A DNA stretch of 60,879 nt from Nostoc sp. CHAB 5834 (GCA_020829485.1 JAIVFU010000040.1:1-60879), one strand, 5' to 3'; counted from the first letter of the stretch, positions 8,667 to 20,041 are shown. The notes: generated by a model from the sequence alone, not told the origin. Numbers and translations: made by a program.

Positions 8667-10352
8667 ATGGAACAAGGTTATTCAGATAAAGCATACCGTT
8701 GGAATCGGGAAAAATACTCTAGCAGACGGCGTTTTGTGGACATTTGGTCTTTTGTCTTGACCTTATTGTTCAGACTTTGGCGATACAACAAATCTTGGAG
8801 TTATCCGGGTGGTATGACTGAGGCAAAGCAAGCCACAAGACGCAAAACCCAAGCGGTGTGGATTCGCAATACCCTGCTAGATTTAGGCCCAACCTTCATC
8901 AAAGTAGGGCAATTGTTTTCTACCCGTGCTGATATATTCCCTGGTGAATATGTAGAAGAACTAGCAAAGTTACAAGACAAAGTACCGGCATTTAGCTATG
9001 AGCAAGTAGAAGCGACCATTGAGAGAGAACTAGGCAAGAAAATTCCTGAACTCTTCCATAATTTTGAACCGATTCCTTTGGCAGCTGCTAGCTTGGGGCA
9101 AGTACACAAAGCCGTACTGCATAGTGGGGAATCGGTTGTCGTCAAGGTGCAACGTCCTGGACTAAAGAAGTTATTTGAAATAGATTTACAAATTCTTAAG
9201 GGAATTACCCGCTATTTTCAAAACCATCCCAAATGGGGACGGGGGCGAGATTGGTTAGGTATTTATGAAGAGTGTTGTCGCATTCTTTGGGAAGAAATTG
9301 ATTATCTCAATGAAGGCCGTAACGCTGATACTTTTCGCCGGAACTTTCGCGGCTACGATTGGGTGAACGTCCCAAAAGTATACTGGCGTTACGCCTCGTC
9401 CAGAGTGTTGACTTTAGAATATCTCCCTGGAATTAAAATTAGCCAATACGAAGCTTTAGAAGCAGCAGGTTTAGATCGAAAGGCGATCGCTCGTCAAGGC
9501 GCTCAAGCCTATTTACTACAGTTGCTCAATAGTGGCTTTTTCCACGCCGATCCTCACCCAGGCAATATTGCCATTAGTGCAACTGGTGCTTTGATATTCT
9601 ACGATTTCGGCATGATGGGGCGGATTAAGTCAAACGTCCGTGAAGGACTAATGCAAACACTGTTTGGCATTGCCCAAAAAGATGGCGATCGCGTTGTACA
9701 ATCTCTGATCGATTTAGGCGCGATCGCCCCAACCGATGACATCGGCCCAGTCCGGCGTTCCGTCCAGTACATGCTGGATCATTTCATGGATAAGCCCTTT
9801 GAAAACCAATCGGTAGCAGCAATTAGTGACGACCTTTACGAAATAGCTTATAATCAGCCATTTAGATTTCCAGCAACCTTCACTTTTGTGATGCGAGCCT
9901 TTTCTACCTTAGAAGGGGTAGGCAAAGGTTTAGATCCAGAGTTTAACTTTATGGAAGTTGCCAAACCGTATGCAATGCAGCTTATGACCGATATGAATGG
10001 TTCTGAGGGGAATAGCTTTATTAATGAATTAAGCCGTCAAGCAGCTCAGGTAAGTAGTACTGCGTTTGGTCTACCACGTAGATTAGAGGATACCCTAGAG
10101 AAGCTAGAACGCGGAGACATGCGCTTGCGCGTTCGGTCTATCGAAACTGAACGCCTATTGCGCCGACAGAGCAGTATTCAGCTCTCAATAAGCTATGCTC
10201 TGTTAATTAGTGGTTTCACCCTTTCAGCTACGATCTTAGTCGTTACCAATTATGTATGGTGGGCACTAGTACCTGGTTTAATTGCAGCAGTGCTTTCAGT
10301 GATCCTGATCAGACTAATTTTACGCCTTGACCGTTACGATCGTATGTATTAA
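8667..10352 (+). CDS. ABC1/UbiB (AarF) family atypical kinase
   Basis: 561 residues of the UbiB/ADCK family of atypical kinases, which support quinone and prenyl-lipid metabolism. Family hallmarks: the KxGQ motif in FIKVGQLFSTRADIFPGEY, the alanine-rich loop AAASLGQVHKA that replaces the canonical glycine loop, VVVKVQRPG (lysine), GFFHADPHPGNI (catalytic loop) and IFYDFGMMGR (metal-binding DFG). Two C-terminal hydrophobic segments (about 505-555) anchor it in the membrane. Cyanobacteria carry several paralogues, thought to act on plastoquinone or tocopherol, so the exact substrate is unknown. A PP2C phosphatase gene follows after 18 bases, so the two are probably co-transcribed. ATG 8667 gives the family-typical start. 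Confidence 0.9.
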   Translation: MEQGYSDKAYRWNREKYSSRRRFVDIWSFVLTLLFRLWRYNKSWSYPGGMTEAKQATRRKTQAVWIRNTLLDLGPTFIKVGQLFSTRADIFPGEYVEELAKLQDKVPAFSYEQVEATIERELGKKIPELFHNFEPIPLAAASLGQVHKAVLHSGESVVVKVQRPGLKKLFEIDLQILKGITRYFQNHPKWGRGRDWLGIYEECCRILWEEIDYLNEGRNADTFRRNFRGYDWVNVPKVYWRYASSRVLTLEYLPGIKISQYEALEAAGLDRKAIARQGAQAYLLQLLNSGFFHADPHPGNIAISATGALIFYDFGMMGRIKSNVREGLMQTLFGIAQKDGDRVVQSLIDLGAIAPTDDIGPVRRSVQYMLDHFMDKPFENQSVAAISDDLYEIAYNQPFRFPATFTFVMRAFSTLEGVGKGLDPEFNFMEVAKPYAMQLMTDMNGSEGNSFINELSRQAAQVSSTAFGLPRRLEDTLEKLERGDMRLRVRSIETERLLRRQSSIQLSISYALLISGFTLSATILVVTNYVWWALVPGLIAAVLSVILIRLILRLDRYDRMY

Positions 10353-10370
10353 TTGTTGCAAAAATAATTT

Positions 10371-11096
10371 ATGAAACTTAATTTCACGGGTTTTAGCGAT
10401 CCGGGACTTATTCGTTCTAATAATCAGGATGCTTATTATATCGACCCAGAGGGGCGGTTTTTCGTTGTAGCTGATGGTATGGGTGGTCATGCGGGAGGTG
10501 AGGAAGCAAGTCGGATTGCCACTACGGAAATTCAAGCGTATTTGGTAGCAAATTGGCAATCTCCTAAGTCTTCCCAAGAATTGCTAGAGCAAGCTTTGTG
10601 GGGTGCCAATGAAGCGATTTTGCACGATCAGCAAAATCATCCCGAACGCGCCGACATGGGTACAACGGTTGTAGCGGTAATTTTTCGCGCCCCAGAAACG
10701 CCCTGGTGCGCTCATGTTGGCGATTCGCGGCTGTATCGCTTCCGAGAATCGCACTTAGAACAAGTAACAGAAGACCACACTTGGGTAGCACGGGCAATCA
10801 AAATCGGTGACATCACCTTAGATGAAGCACGATCGCATCCTTTTCGTCATGTATTATCGCGCTGTTTAGGGCGTGAAGACTTGCATCAAATTGATGTACA
10901 ACCACTAGATGTAAAAGCTGGCGATCGCTTACTGTTATGTAGTGATGGTCTTACAGAAGAACTTGTCGAACAGAAGATTGCTAGCTGCCTCCAAAACACT
11001 CCTTGGCTTGATAAAGCCGCCATCTCTCTAGTTGAGGCTGCCAAAGACCAGGGAGGGCACGATAACATCACAGTTGTCATCGTCTCACTCGACTAA
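10371..11096 (+). CDS. PP2C-type (PPM) Ser/Thr protein phosphatase
   Basis: 241 residues of the bacterial Stp1/PrpC-like PPM family, removing phosphate from Ser/Thr residues with two metal ions. Motifs in order: SDPGLIRSNNQDAYY (Asp of motif 1), VVADGMGGHAGGEEAS (motif 2), MGTTVVAV, CAHVGDSRLYRF, DHTWVARAI, DRLLLCSDGLTEEL and GHDNITVVIV. All metal-binding aspartates are present and the length is normal for a single catalytic domain. It lies 18 bp after the ABC1 kinase gene, and other Ser/Thr kinases are found within 2 kb and 28 kb, any of which could be a partner. No leader or membrane segment. Confidence 0.93.
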   Translation: MKLNFTGFSDPGLIRSNNQDAYYIDPEGRFFVVADGMGGHAGGEEASRIATTEIQAYLVANWQSPKSSQELLEQALWGANEAILHDQQNHPERADMGTTVVAVIFRAPETPWCAHVGDSRLYRFRESHLEQVTEDHTWVARAIKIGDITLDEARSHPFRHVLSRCLGREDLHQIDVQPLDVKAGDRLLLCSDGLTEELVEQKIASCLQNTPWLDKAAISLVEAAKDQGGHDNITVVIVSLD

Positions 11097-11476
11097 ATAG
11101 TTATTGGTCATTGGTCATTGGTCAAGAGTTACTAGCTATTGGACAAAGGACAAAGGACAAATCCGGTAGATATACTCAACAATTTGTTCAGCATGAGCAT
11201 TTTTACTTTTTACAATTTGATACAAATATTTTTAGCCTCCAAAGTGACCTAAAAGAGGCTAAATTTGCATAATATTGGTAGATTTACATCTTGCACATAA
11301 TCAGGTAATGCGACTATAATTCACGCTTATTACCATCCATATCTCCAAGCTCCTTAAAGTCCCAATCCTCCAAAGCTTCCTCCATATTGAGGGGAGACAG
11401 CATCTTAGTTCTTCTCAAACAGGGATAACTATGTACGATTCAGGACAAAATTTGCTCATCTCCTCAAAGGAGAGTT
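11097..11476. other. Repeat-bearing gap and leader upstream of the nblA-like gene
   Basis: The left part carries STRR heptamers (TTGGTCA at about 11104-11125, GGACAAA at about 11140-11160). The remainder is AT rich and has no gene. It probably holds the promoter of the nblA-family gene, but I found no GTA-N8-TAC NtcA site in a convincing position. Confidence 0.55.
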
Positions 11477-11719
11477 ATGCAAAGCAAAAAGGAGTCAAGA
11501 GGTAGTTATATTTATCCAAGACCAAACAGAGAATATTTTCCGGAATATGGCTCGGCTAACTTGGGTAGTATATCACTAGGACTAGGTGCAAGATATCAAA
11601 GCAGAAAAAGTCCACATTTCGGATGTGGGCAATGTGTCAAACACTTGTTATCTTTCGTAATACGGAGGAACAAATGTTGGACAGATATCAGTCCAATTAT
11701 CCCATTTGGACTTCTGTAA
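11477..11719 (+). CDS. Possible small leader ORF upstream of nblA
   Basis: An 80-residue frame from ATG 11477 is preceded by a strong ribosome site (AAAGGAGAG, 11465-11473). The predicted peptide (GSYIYPRPNREYFPEYGSAN, then GLGARYQSRKSPHFGCGQC) resembles nothing I know. The DNA contains a hairpin at 11612-11628 (CCACAT, loop TTCGG, ATGTGG), so the region may instead be a structured 5' leader of nblA, whose ATG is 40 bases past this stop. Overlapping frames in the same stretch look random. Coding status is uncertain. Confidence 0.35.
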   Translation: MQSKKESRGSYIYPRPNREYFPEYGSANLGSISLGLGARYQSRKSPHFGCGQCVKHLLSFVIRRNKCWTDISPIIPFGLL

Positions 11720-11758
11720 GCGATATCACCTTTACTCGTTGTTTTTTCGGAGTTAATT

Positions 11759-11956
11759 ATGAACCAACCAATGAAACTATCCTTGGAACAGCAATTCAGT
11801 ATATGTTCATTTGCTACTCAGGTGCAAAATATGAGCCACGATCAAGCTAAAGACTTTTTAGTAAAGCTCTATGAGCAAATGGTCGTGCGCGAGGCAACTT
11901 ATCAAGAGCTTCTTAAGCACCAGTGGGGCTTAGATTCCGGTTCCACTATGGCATAG
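11759..11956 (+). CDS. nblA: NblA-family phycobilisome degradation adaptor
   Basis: A 65-residue protein of the NblA/Ycf18 family. NblA binds phycobiliproteins and delivers them to Clp protease during nitrogen or sulfur starvation. The family pattern is clear: LSLEQQFSICSFATQVQNMS, then DQAKDFLVKLYEQMVVREATY, then LLKHQWG, including the conserved LxxLYxQMxVRE core and the C-terminal WG. It is slightly longer than the usual 54-60 residues, with an extra GLDSGSTMA tail. CGGAG at 11748-11752 is a reasonable ribosome site for ATG 11759. It is single and preceded by a long, structured leader, which fits tight control of this gene, though that is inference. Confidence 0.9.
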   Translation: MNQPMKLSLEQQFSICSFATQVQNMSHDQAKDFLVKLYEQMVVREATYQELLKHQWGLDSGSTMA

Positions 11957-12421
11957 AGTCGTTCTACTGTCGCAGTGGGCGACCTCCTTCTCTTGCTTGG
12001 TTCCAAGGAGGAAAAGAGCTGGTGATGTCGGGGCGTCAACTTCGATAACTAATTTTGTAAAGGTTGGACAAAAATTAAATTCAAAAAACTAACAAGGAGT
12101 AAACTTTTCGACGATACATCTGCTAGAGTCTAAACTTACTTTATTTTGTAGTACAAACCTACTTTTGGCTTTAGACAGACTTCCTTTTACTTCGTCTAGT
12201 GTGGCAATCAACCTGCGTAAATTTACAATCCCCCACAATATATACACAAGAAGGATTGAGAGATAATTTAAATAGCCGTGATTTAGGCAGCTAGTTTTTT
12301 CACTCTTTATACATATAACTAGAAGTTACATGTTTATATATATTTTGTTTATAAAAGTTTACATTATTCCAGAAACCACCCCTGAGTTACATATAAGACA
12401 TGTAACATAAAGAAATTATTC
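11957..12421. other. Gap downstream of the nblA-family gene
   Basis: Holds a possible hairpin 11983-12011 (CCTCCTT, 15-base loop, AAGGAGG) just after nblA, with no T tract, so it is only a weak terminator candidate. The rest is AT rich without a gene that I can support. It separates nblA from a convergent kinase gene. Confidence 0.5.
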
Positions 12422-13972
<1,551 letters not shown>

Positions 13973-14603
13973 AGAGAATTTGAATCCAAAAGCAGGTTGT
14001 AAGTGTTTAGGAGGAAAAGTGCATTGAAAAAGAGGCAAGGGAGCAGTTCTTGCTGGGAGCTAGGGGATAGAACAGGAAAGGGATTCGAAACTTCGACGTT
14101 GCTCAGTGACCACCCCGCGTGTTGCGTTAGCTTCCCGCTCTTTACGAGAACCACGCTTGGTTGTTGTGGGGACTCATACCCATGTTGCCCTCTTTATTCC
14201 ACAGACAAAAGAAGAATTGGGCCATTTCCCCCTGCCTTTTCGTTCAAACTGGTGCAACATGTCAGATCAAACAAGCAGAAAGGGTAGATTTATAATGAGG
14301 TTTTGTACCATTTTGTACTTTCATTGTGGTCTAATTTTAGTTTGCCCAATTTTGACTAAATAGATAACTCTAGGAGCTGCCAAAAACCTTAATTAGGTAG
14401 TACCACACTCACCACAGAGTTCTAATAACTGAGTAATGAGTGCGGAGTTTTGAATATCAATAAAGCCTGATGAGGCGACATGAAGCCGTGCAGGTCAGAT
14501 TTTTTAAGCTCTAAACCCTTATGCCTCGTAAATAATGCTCTAAAGGCAGGGAGAGGTTCGTCACACTCAGGTTATTTTAATTTTAGTGAGCAATGGTCTA
14601 CAA
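13973..14603. other. Gap upstream of the kinase gene
   Basis: Contains only short, unsupported overlapping frames (for example near 14003-14363). The sequence around 14461-14495 contains a CTGATGAGG motif reminiscent of a hammerhead core, but the closing element is absent. No gene is called. The MITE-like element begins at the right end of this gap. Confidence 0.5.
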
Positions 14604-14608
14604 CTAAG

Positions 14609-14808
14609 AGGGTGTTTGAAAAGTATTTCTCTGTAACTTGAGGCACTTTTGATCCCCCCTAACCCCCCCTAAAAAGGGGGAAGAGTCAAAGTCCCCCAAT
14701 TCATCGGGGAGCCAGTGCGATCTTGGGGGTTTCCCCCATGAGCAACTGGCGTGGATTTAGGGGGATCTAAAACTTTTGATACCGACAAGAGGACTTTTCA
14801 AACATCCT
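14609..14808. mobile_element. MITE-like element, 200 bp, with 5-bp target duplication
   Basis: Terminal inverted repeats of 16 bases (AGGGTGTTTGAAAAGT at the left, the complement ACTTTTCAAACATCCT at the right, one mismatch) bound a 200-bp segment. The same five bases, CTAAG, flank it at 14604-14608 and 14809-14813, as expected for a target-site duplication. Inside, nested inverted repeats (GATCCCCCCTAA near 14651 and TTAGGGGGATC near 14757) would fold into a cruciform. There is no coding capacity, so it must be mobilised by a transposase elsewhere. The parent insertion sequence family is not identified. Confidence 0.85.
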
Positions 14809-14983
14809 CTAAGGTTTTGCTTAATTAGTACTTTCCTCCTACCTCCAGCAAGGCTGTCCTCTGCGTTTATTTTGTAAGTATGGATAATTAAAGATACTTC
14901 TTGCCTACCAGTTAGTTTTTTAAGCTTCATGCTCATTCTAACTACGTAAGAATGGATTATTTATTGAGAAAAATGTGATAGTA

Positions 14984-15997
14984 CTAATTGGTAGTTTTGC
15001 GTTCTCTTTGTATGTTATAAGAAATGTCAAAAACTGATTTATTACCCATCACATAGTATTGAATTCGACGTTCGATAATGTTGTTCAATCGGGAAATAAA
15101 ATCATAAAAGAAGTATGGGTTTTTACCCATTTCTGTCAATGCTGTTAACCATTTTCCTTCCTTTAAAGGCTCTACAACTTTAAGGTAAGCTAGATGTTTT
15201 TTATAGACTGAATTATTATAAGACAAAGCACGCATTAAAGCTAGATTTTTTTTCACAACTTCTTGTTGCATGAAAGAATTACTAGCATTCAAGTATTGAT
15301 TTAGACGTGACAATTGGCTTTTATGTACAAGAGATCCGGGGCGTGAGCGGTAGAAATAATAGGGTTTTGGCTCAAGGAAAAAGCGAGCTCCTTTAATTAA
15401 GCATTTCATATCAATCCAAAAATCTTGACCCATCCTGATGGCATCATCATACTCAATGCCGTGCTTAACTAGAAATTCTCGTTTGAATAGAGGCTTGCTT
15501 ATACCAAGATGCAATCCTGGTTGTCCATAGACATCAGTTTCTACAAAATAAACGATATCAATTTGGAGAATTTTATCTATACGTTCTTCACTTTCTTGAA
15601 TCAATGTGCTCCAAGGAGATGTTTCACCATCTTCGATTAAATAAAGATCGTCAGCAATCATGTCTGCATTTTTTTCGTTTGCCAGTGAGACAAGCTTTTC
15701 CAATCTTTCAGGAGCATACCAATCATCTGAATCAAGCACAGCAATCCATTCTCCTTGGGCTGCTCTAAGGGCGCGATTACGCGCAGCAGCAGCCCCAAGG
15801 TTTTGTTGATTAACTATTACTTTCAGACGTGGGTCAGTAAAACTGTTAGCGACTTCTACGGTTTTATCACTTGAAGCATCATCGACTATGATAACTTCAA
15901 TATCTGTGAGCGTTTGCTCTAAAACTGACTCTATTGCCTTCGCAATATAAGCTTCAGTATTGTAAGCAGGGATAATGACAGAGACTTTAGGATTCAT
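14984..15997 (-). CDS. Family 2 glycosyltransferase
   Basis: 337 residues with a GT-A fold of the GT2 family. The N-terminus reads KVSVIIPAYNTEAYIAKAIE, then VIIVDDASSDKT (nucleotide-sugar binding), LGAAAARNRAL and WIAVLDSDDWYAPE, where the DSD is the metal-binding DxD. After about residue 220 the sequence is helical and no longer family-diagnostic. No transmembrane segments are obvious, so it is likely cytoplasmic or peripheral. Acceptor and donor sugars cannot be told from the sequence. It stands alone, and no polysaccharide cluster is visible. ATG 15997 is the natural start. Confidence 0.88.
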   Translation of the reverse strand: MNPKVSVIIPAYNTEAYIAKAIESVLEQTLTDIEVIIVDDASSDKTVEVANSFTDPRLKVIVNQQNLGAAAARNRALRAAQGEWIAVLDSDDWYAPERLEKLVSLANEKNADMIADDLYLIEDGETSPWSTLIQESEERIDKILQIDIVYFVETDVYGQPGLHLGISKPLFKREFLVKHGIEYDDAIRMGQDFWIDMKCLIKGARFFLEPKPYYFYRSRPGSLVHKSQLSRLNQYLNASNSFMQQEVVKKNLALMRALSYNNSVYKKHLAYLKVVEPLKEGKWLTALTEMGKNPYFFYDFISRLNNIIERRIQYYVMGNKSVFDISYNIQRERKTTN

Positions 15998-16218
15998 GAA
16001 ACTGGACTCCAGACTACACGGTTCGGTAAAAATACTAAAAGTCTAACGATAATTTGATAATTTCTTATTTAGTATACAACTCAGTAGGTCAGTGAGAATA
16101 AACGATGACTCCTTAAGATCAGGCATGAGAGATTGGACGTTAGAAAGCAGTGCCTTGCCAGAGTTGTTTGAGCGAGAGGCTTCCCGCTTAGACGCATAAC
16201 AGTGAGGCAGCGCTACCC

Positions 16219-16665
16219 TTAGGTTGACTGACGCTCTAGGCTAGCTTCCATCGTGTTAGTTAAAAAATGACCAGCCAAGATGCCACTACTGAGGTAATAT
16301 CTATCTTCCGAAATTCGGTGCAGGGTTTCAAAGCCACTACGACGTTGACGATCGCCTATTACCCAATAACGCTGCACAATAGTATCTAAACCAATCCAGC
16401 CTTCACCTTCAATCTGCCCCAAAATATTATGCTGGAGTAAAAAAGTATACTGACGCTCTCCCTCATGCAGCCGCCCCTTGTATTGTAGAGAGATTTCTGA
16501 GCGATCGCTATTAGGAAATATCAGTTTTGTAGCCATAGTGAACCAGTTATCTCGATTCCAAGCTACCAAGGTCATACCCTTGACGCTGATTGGCATACCA
16601 TTACGTTCCAGCCAATTTCCTTGCATTGTCCAGCGTCCTGGTTCCAATAAAAAAGTATGAGCCAC
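16219..16665 (-). CDS. Conserved cyanobacterial hypothetical protein
   Basis: 148 residues, probably starting at GTG 16665 (VAHTFLLEPGRWTMQGNWLE), with AGAAGG just upstream as ribosome site. The sequence is rich in beta strands, with alternating aromatic residues (TLVAWNRDNWFTMATKLIF, EGWIGLDTIVQRYWVIGD) and no signal peptide or membrane helix. The LxPGRWxxxGNW opening is one I have seen conserved among cyanobacterial proteins of unknown function. It lies between the glycosyltransferase and anmK, same strand, with spacings of more than 120 bp on both sides, so it may be transcribed alone. Confidence 0.75.
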   Translation of the reverse strand: MAHTFLLEPGRWTMQGNWLERNGMPISVKGMTLVAWNRDNWFTMATKLIFPNSDRSEISLQYKGRLHEGERQYTFLLQHNILGQIEGEGWIGLDTIVQRYWVIGDRQRRSGFETLHRISEDRYYLSSGILAGHFLTNTMEASLERQST

Positions 16666-16790
16666 CTTCTATATTCCCTATTCCCTGTCTTGATCGAGTG
16701 TCGCCAAGACTATAGTTATAGCAGTGCTAAGTTGCGTTAGCGATAGTGGGGCGTTGAGTCAGTGCTGAATGAAGAAATTTTTTATCTTGT

Positions 16791-18032
16791 TTATTGTTCC
16801 TGTCCCAGCACTGAGTACTCATTTTGGTGAATTTCTCCCAAAAGCACTTCTTGAGGTGCCCCAGTCGCAGTAGGTAGGTTGCCAGGAATACCCAAAAGTC
16901 GCCAGTAGGCTAAAACTGCAAAGGCGATCGCTTCTTTAAAATCTGCACTCAAACCAACTTCATCTGTAGTCAAGACTGGTATTGATGGCAACAACAACTC
17001 TAATCGACGTTTCAAATAGAGATTGCGACTACCGCCACCACATAATAGTACTCTTTGTGGCATTTCCGGCAAAAAAGTGCGGTAACTATGAACAATTGAA
17101 GCAGCTGTAAGTTCCGTGAGAGTTGCCAGTAAATCGGCGGCGTTGAGTTGGTATGCTTGTGCATCTTTTAAACACTCATGCAGGTAAGTCACACCAAATA
17201 ACTCTCGACCAGTGGATTTTGGCGGCGGCAGATGAAAATAGTCTTGGTCGAGCCATTGTTCTACCAGTGGATGGCAAGGAGTACCACTCGCTGCCCAATT
17301 GCCATCTTCATCGTAAGTTTTAGCACCAGCGCTTAAATGCTCCACCGCCAGATCCAACAAACTATTTCCTGGGCCAGTATCCCAAGCGCGAATTTTTGAG
17401 AGCCAGTCGCCATGCCGAGGCGGAATATAAGCAACATTACCGATACCACCAATGTTTTGAATACAACGCCCCTCTTGAGGATGACTGAGTAAATAGCCAT
17501 CTACTCTAGGCACGAGAGGCGCACCATGACCACCAATAGCGATATCAGCAACGCGAAAGTTACTCACCGTTGTAATGCCCGTAAGATGGGCAATTAATTC
17601 ACCGCGCCCTAGTTGGAGACTGTAACCTAGTGGGGAGTGGGGAGTGGGGAGTGGGGAGTGGGGAGTGGTTTTGTTTCCTATTCCCCTATCCACAGGTGGT
17701 CGATGATAAACTGTTTGACCGTGGGAGCCAATGAGAGTAGCTGGCTGATGACCAATTTGAATATTTTGGGCGGCTTGAGCAAAGACAATAGCGATCGCAT
17801 CATCTATTTCTGCCAATTCTGCCATTGAGATGGCAACGCCTGCACCAACCGCCAATATTCTTTCTCTGAGTTCGGCTGGATAAGGATATGTTGCCCCAGC
17901 CAGCAACTCAACTTTGAGATCCAATTCTGTACCAGAAATCTCTACCAACGCAGCGTCTATGCCATCTACGGATGTGCCACTAATTAAACCGATAACGCGA
18001 GTAGGGACAGCAGCTTCTTCGGTTGGATGCAT
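16791..18032 (-). CDS. anmK: Anhydro-N-acetylmuramic acid kinase
   Basis: About 413 residues from ATG 18032 (MHPTEEAAV). AnmK phosphorylates 1,6-anhydro-MurNAc released by cell-wall turnover while opening its anhydro ring. Markers are [19 protein letters not shown] at the N-terminus, [53 protein letters not shown] and [10 protein letters not shown]. The track-type start TTG at 18059 adds nine residues. The region after HRPPVDRG contains a heptamer-coded insert ([12 protein letters not shown]), which is foreign to the family, so a repeat has been accepted into a surface loop. Confidence 0.93.
   Translation of the reverse strand: MHPTEEAAVPTRVIGLISGTSVDGIDAALVEISGTELDLKVELLAGATYPYPAELRERILAVGAGVAISMAELAEIDDAIAIVFAQAAQNIQIGHQPATLIGSHGQTVYHRPPVDRGIGNKTTPHSPLPTPHSPLGYSLQLGRGELIAHLTGITTVSNFRVADIAIGGHGAPLVPRVDGYLLSHPQEGRCIQNIGGIGNVAYIPPRHGDWLSKIRAWDTGPGNSLLDLAVEHLSAGAKTYDEDGNWAASGTPCHPLVEQWLDQDYFHLPPPKSTGRELFGVTYLHECLKDAQAYQLNAADLLATLTELTAASIVHSYRTFLPEMPQRVLLCGGGSRNLYLKRRLELLLPSIPVLTTDEVGLSADFKEAIAFAVLAYWRLLGIPGNLPTATGAPQEVLLGEIHQNEYSVLGQEQ
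17630..17668. repeat. STRR heptamer tract inside anmK
   Basis: Five to six copies of the 7-mer GTGGGGA sit inside the coding sequence. Translated on the minus strand they give PHSPLPT units; three heptamers make 21 bases, so full triple units keep the reading frame. The same motif occurs at 37165-37192 inside another gene and at 50760-50790 beside carA. Confidence 0.9.
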
Positions 18033-18059
18033 TGATAAAGATTCTTTTGTTGATTGCAA

Positions 18060-18908
18060 GAGATAGTTTAATTCATGTTACTACCTATGTCAAAAAAACT
18101 CAGGTGGCATAATCGACTGGAGCAAGACAAATTGTCAGGGAAGGGGTGAGAGGCAACCGATAACTACCTGTCAAAGAAAGTGGTATTTCTTTGAAACAGA
18201 AGCAAGAATGAAATTTGAAATTACACCAATTCCATAATTGTGAAAGGTATTAGAACTATTCTGGATGCATTGTGATCGATGCAATTGTTTGTCAGAGAGA
18301 GATTGTGCAGTTAATTACTCTAGCATGATGCAGATTATGTAAGTAGAGCGGCGTGAATAATTCAAGGTTTGTAGTGAACGCGAGTGCGTCTCGTAGAGAG
18401 GACTTTAGTCCTCAAATCATGGTTGGAGCCGCTCTCTAAGAACTAATCTCAATATTTTTTACATTACTTAATCTAGTTTGATTTATTCTCACCGACTTAC
18501 TTAATTACTTTAAATAAAGACCAAAATAATCTTGAGCGTGAGGTTGAAAAACGATTCAGCCAAGGGATAAGCACAGGTTTTCAATAAACTGGCATAGCAC
18601 AATGCTTTATGCCTTCTTGACCTAGAAACCTAAAAATATGAACTGCCTGCGAATCAAAAAATGGCACTTTTTATAAATAAAGCTTGTTTACAATTTAACA
18701 CTGAGAACTTCGCACTTTTTACATAAAGCGATAAACATAACAGAGCATAATATCAGTGATTCTCTCTAAATCCAGTCCAATAAATTACATTTTAATTTAA
18801 GTAAAATCAAATAAAAAAAGTAGTAATCCCTCTGATGTTGGAATTTAGAAGCACATAGCACAATAGGCATGAACACGAAATATTTTAAAAACGAGAAGGA
18901 TTTGTCAA
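18060..18908. other. Long gap between anmK and the PEP-CTERM gene
   Basis: About 850 bases without a gene that I can support. A compact palindrome lies at 18398-18413 (GAGGAC, loop TTTA, GTCCTC). The AT-rich right half (about 18600-18900) presumably contains the promoter and leader of the PEP-CTERM gene; AGAAGGA at 18894-18900 is its ribosome site. Confidence 0.55.
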
Positions 18909-19715
18909 ATGAAAAGTCTTTTAATTAAGTCCGCGATCGCTTCTGGTGTTGTTTTGTCTTTAGCTACTATAACCCGCCCTGCAATGGCTGCGTCTTTTAC
19001 GATATCAATAGAAAATGCAGGCGTACAAAATGCACAGTCATCAAATCTTGATAATGCTCGTGTACAAAATTTTGATGCAGAAACAAAAGGTTACAGTGCA
19101 GCAGGCTTTCAATGGACTAATGTTGGTAGCTATACGAATACTCTAATCGTGGATAAAGACCAATATGGTGGTGCTAATGGAACAGGTAAATATTTTGACG
19201 TAGACTCTAATAGATCGGGTAAGGATAAGGACGGTAAACCAAATCAAACGGTTTCCACCTTAAAATTGACAACCGCACAAAGTTACTTTGGACTTTGGTG
19301 GTCTGCGGGAGACAATAATAACGTACTTGAATTTTATTCAAAAGGTAATCTTGTAGAAAAAATTACTACTGCTGATGTGGTTAGTTATATCGCCAAGCTA
19401 CCAAATAAAGCTAGCTACTACAGTAATCCTAATTCGGCATTTAAAGGTCAAAATTCTGGAGAACCCTATGCGTTCATCAACTTCTACGATGTTGCCGGAA
19501 CTTTTGATGAGGTTAAATTCACCAATATTGGCGGAACTGGTTTTGAATCAGATAATCACACAGTCGCCACTAACTACAAGAGTATCACCGGTAATGTAAT
19601 TAGAGCAGTTCCTGAGTCTTCTTCTGTATTAGGAGTTTTTGCGATTGGTTTTGTGGGTGCTGCTTCAGTTCTGACTCGTCAAGTCAAGAAAAAGTCAGCT
19701 TTGCAATTGTCATAA
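18909..19715 (+). CDS. PEP-CTERM sorted exported protein
   Basis: 268 residues with an N-terminal signal peptide (MKSLLIKSAIASGVVLSLAT, cleavage probably after PAMA-A near residue 28) and a C-terminal PEP-CTERM tripartite signal: AVPESSSVLGV, a hydrophobic stretch (FAIGFVGAASVLT) and basic RQVKKK. Such proteins are processed by an exosortase and often contribute to extracellular matrix. The middle is rich in Asn/Gly/Thr and beta prone, with no enzyme motif. No exosortase gene is present in this window, so sorting would depend on one elsewhere. A good ribosome site (GAAGGA) precedes the ATG and a hairpin lies about 120 bp after the stop. Confidence 0.88.
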   Translation: MKSLLIKSAIASGVVLSLATITRPAMAASFTISIENAGVQNAQSSNLDNARVQNFDAETKGYSAAGFQWTNVGSYTNTLIVDKDQYGGANGTGKYFDVDSNRSGKDKDGKPNQTVSTLKLTTAQSYFGLWWSAGDNNNVLEFYSKGNLVEKITTADVVSYIAKLPNKASYYSNPNSAFKGQNSGEPYAFINFYDVAGTFDEVKFTNIGGTGFESDNHTVATNYKSITGNVIRAVPESSSVLGVFAIGFVGAASVLTRQVKKKSALQLS

Positions 19716-19833
19716 GTAGATGCCTAAGCCAGGAAGTCTCCCTTCTAACTCGGCTACAAAACCAGGCTTCACGTTCCCGTTGCTGTAGGCAGGATTTCAA
19801 AACTTTCAACGACAATTCAATATTAAATACAAG

Positions 19834-19868
19834 TTAGGGCGAGCTTACTTTTGGTAGGTTCGCCCTAA
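19834..19868. terminator. Possible terminator hairpin after the PEP-CTERM gene
   Basis: The arms TTAGGGCGA (19834-19842) and TCGCCCTAA (19860-19868) form a 9-bp stem with a 17-base loop. It is followed by TCCTTTGATTTA rather than a clean T run, so termination is only likely. It resembles dispersed palindromes and could be a mobile repeat instead. Confidence 0.45.
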
Positions 19869-20041
19869 TCCTTTGATTTAGGATTGCTATACAAATATGT
19901 TGGTAGGGGTACAATGCTTATCGGTATCAACTTGAGCAATGAGGAATGGAATTTGCGGAATTTACGGACACACAAACAAACCCCACTTCTTAAGAATCGA
20001 TATGATAGAAAAGTAGATAAAACTTAAAAAATATTTATAGA

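Noticed and set aside
14003..14363. Overlapping plus-strand frames upstream of the kinase
   Set aside because: No plausible start signals; two different frames overlap and neither resembles a protein family.
14461..14500. Hammerhead ribozyme-like CTGATGAGG core
   Set aside because: The required GAAA closing segment and a third stem are not found.
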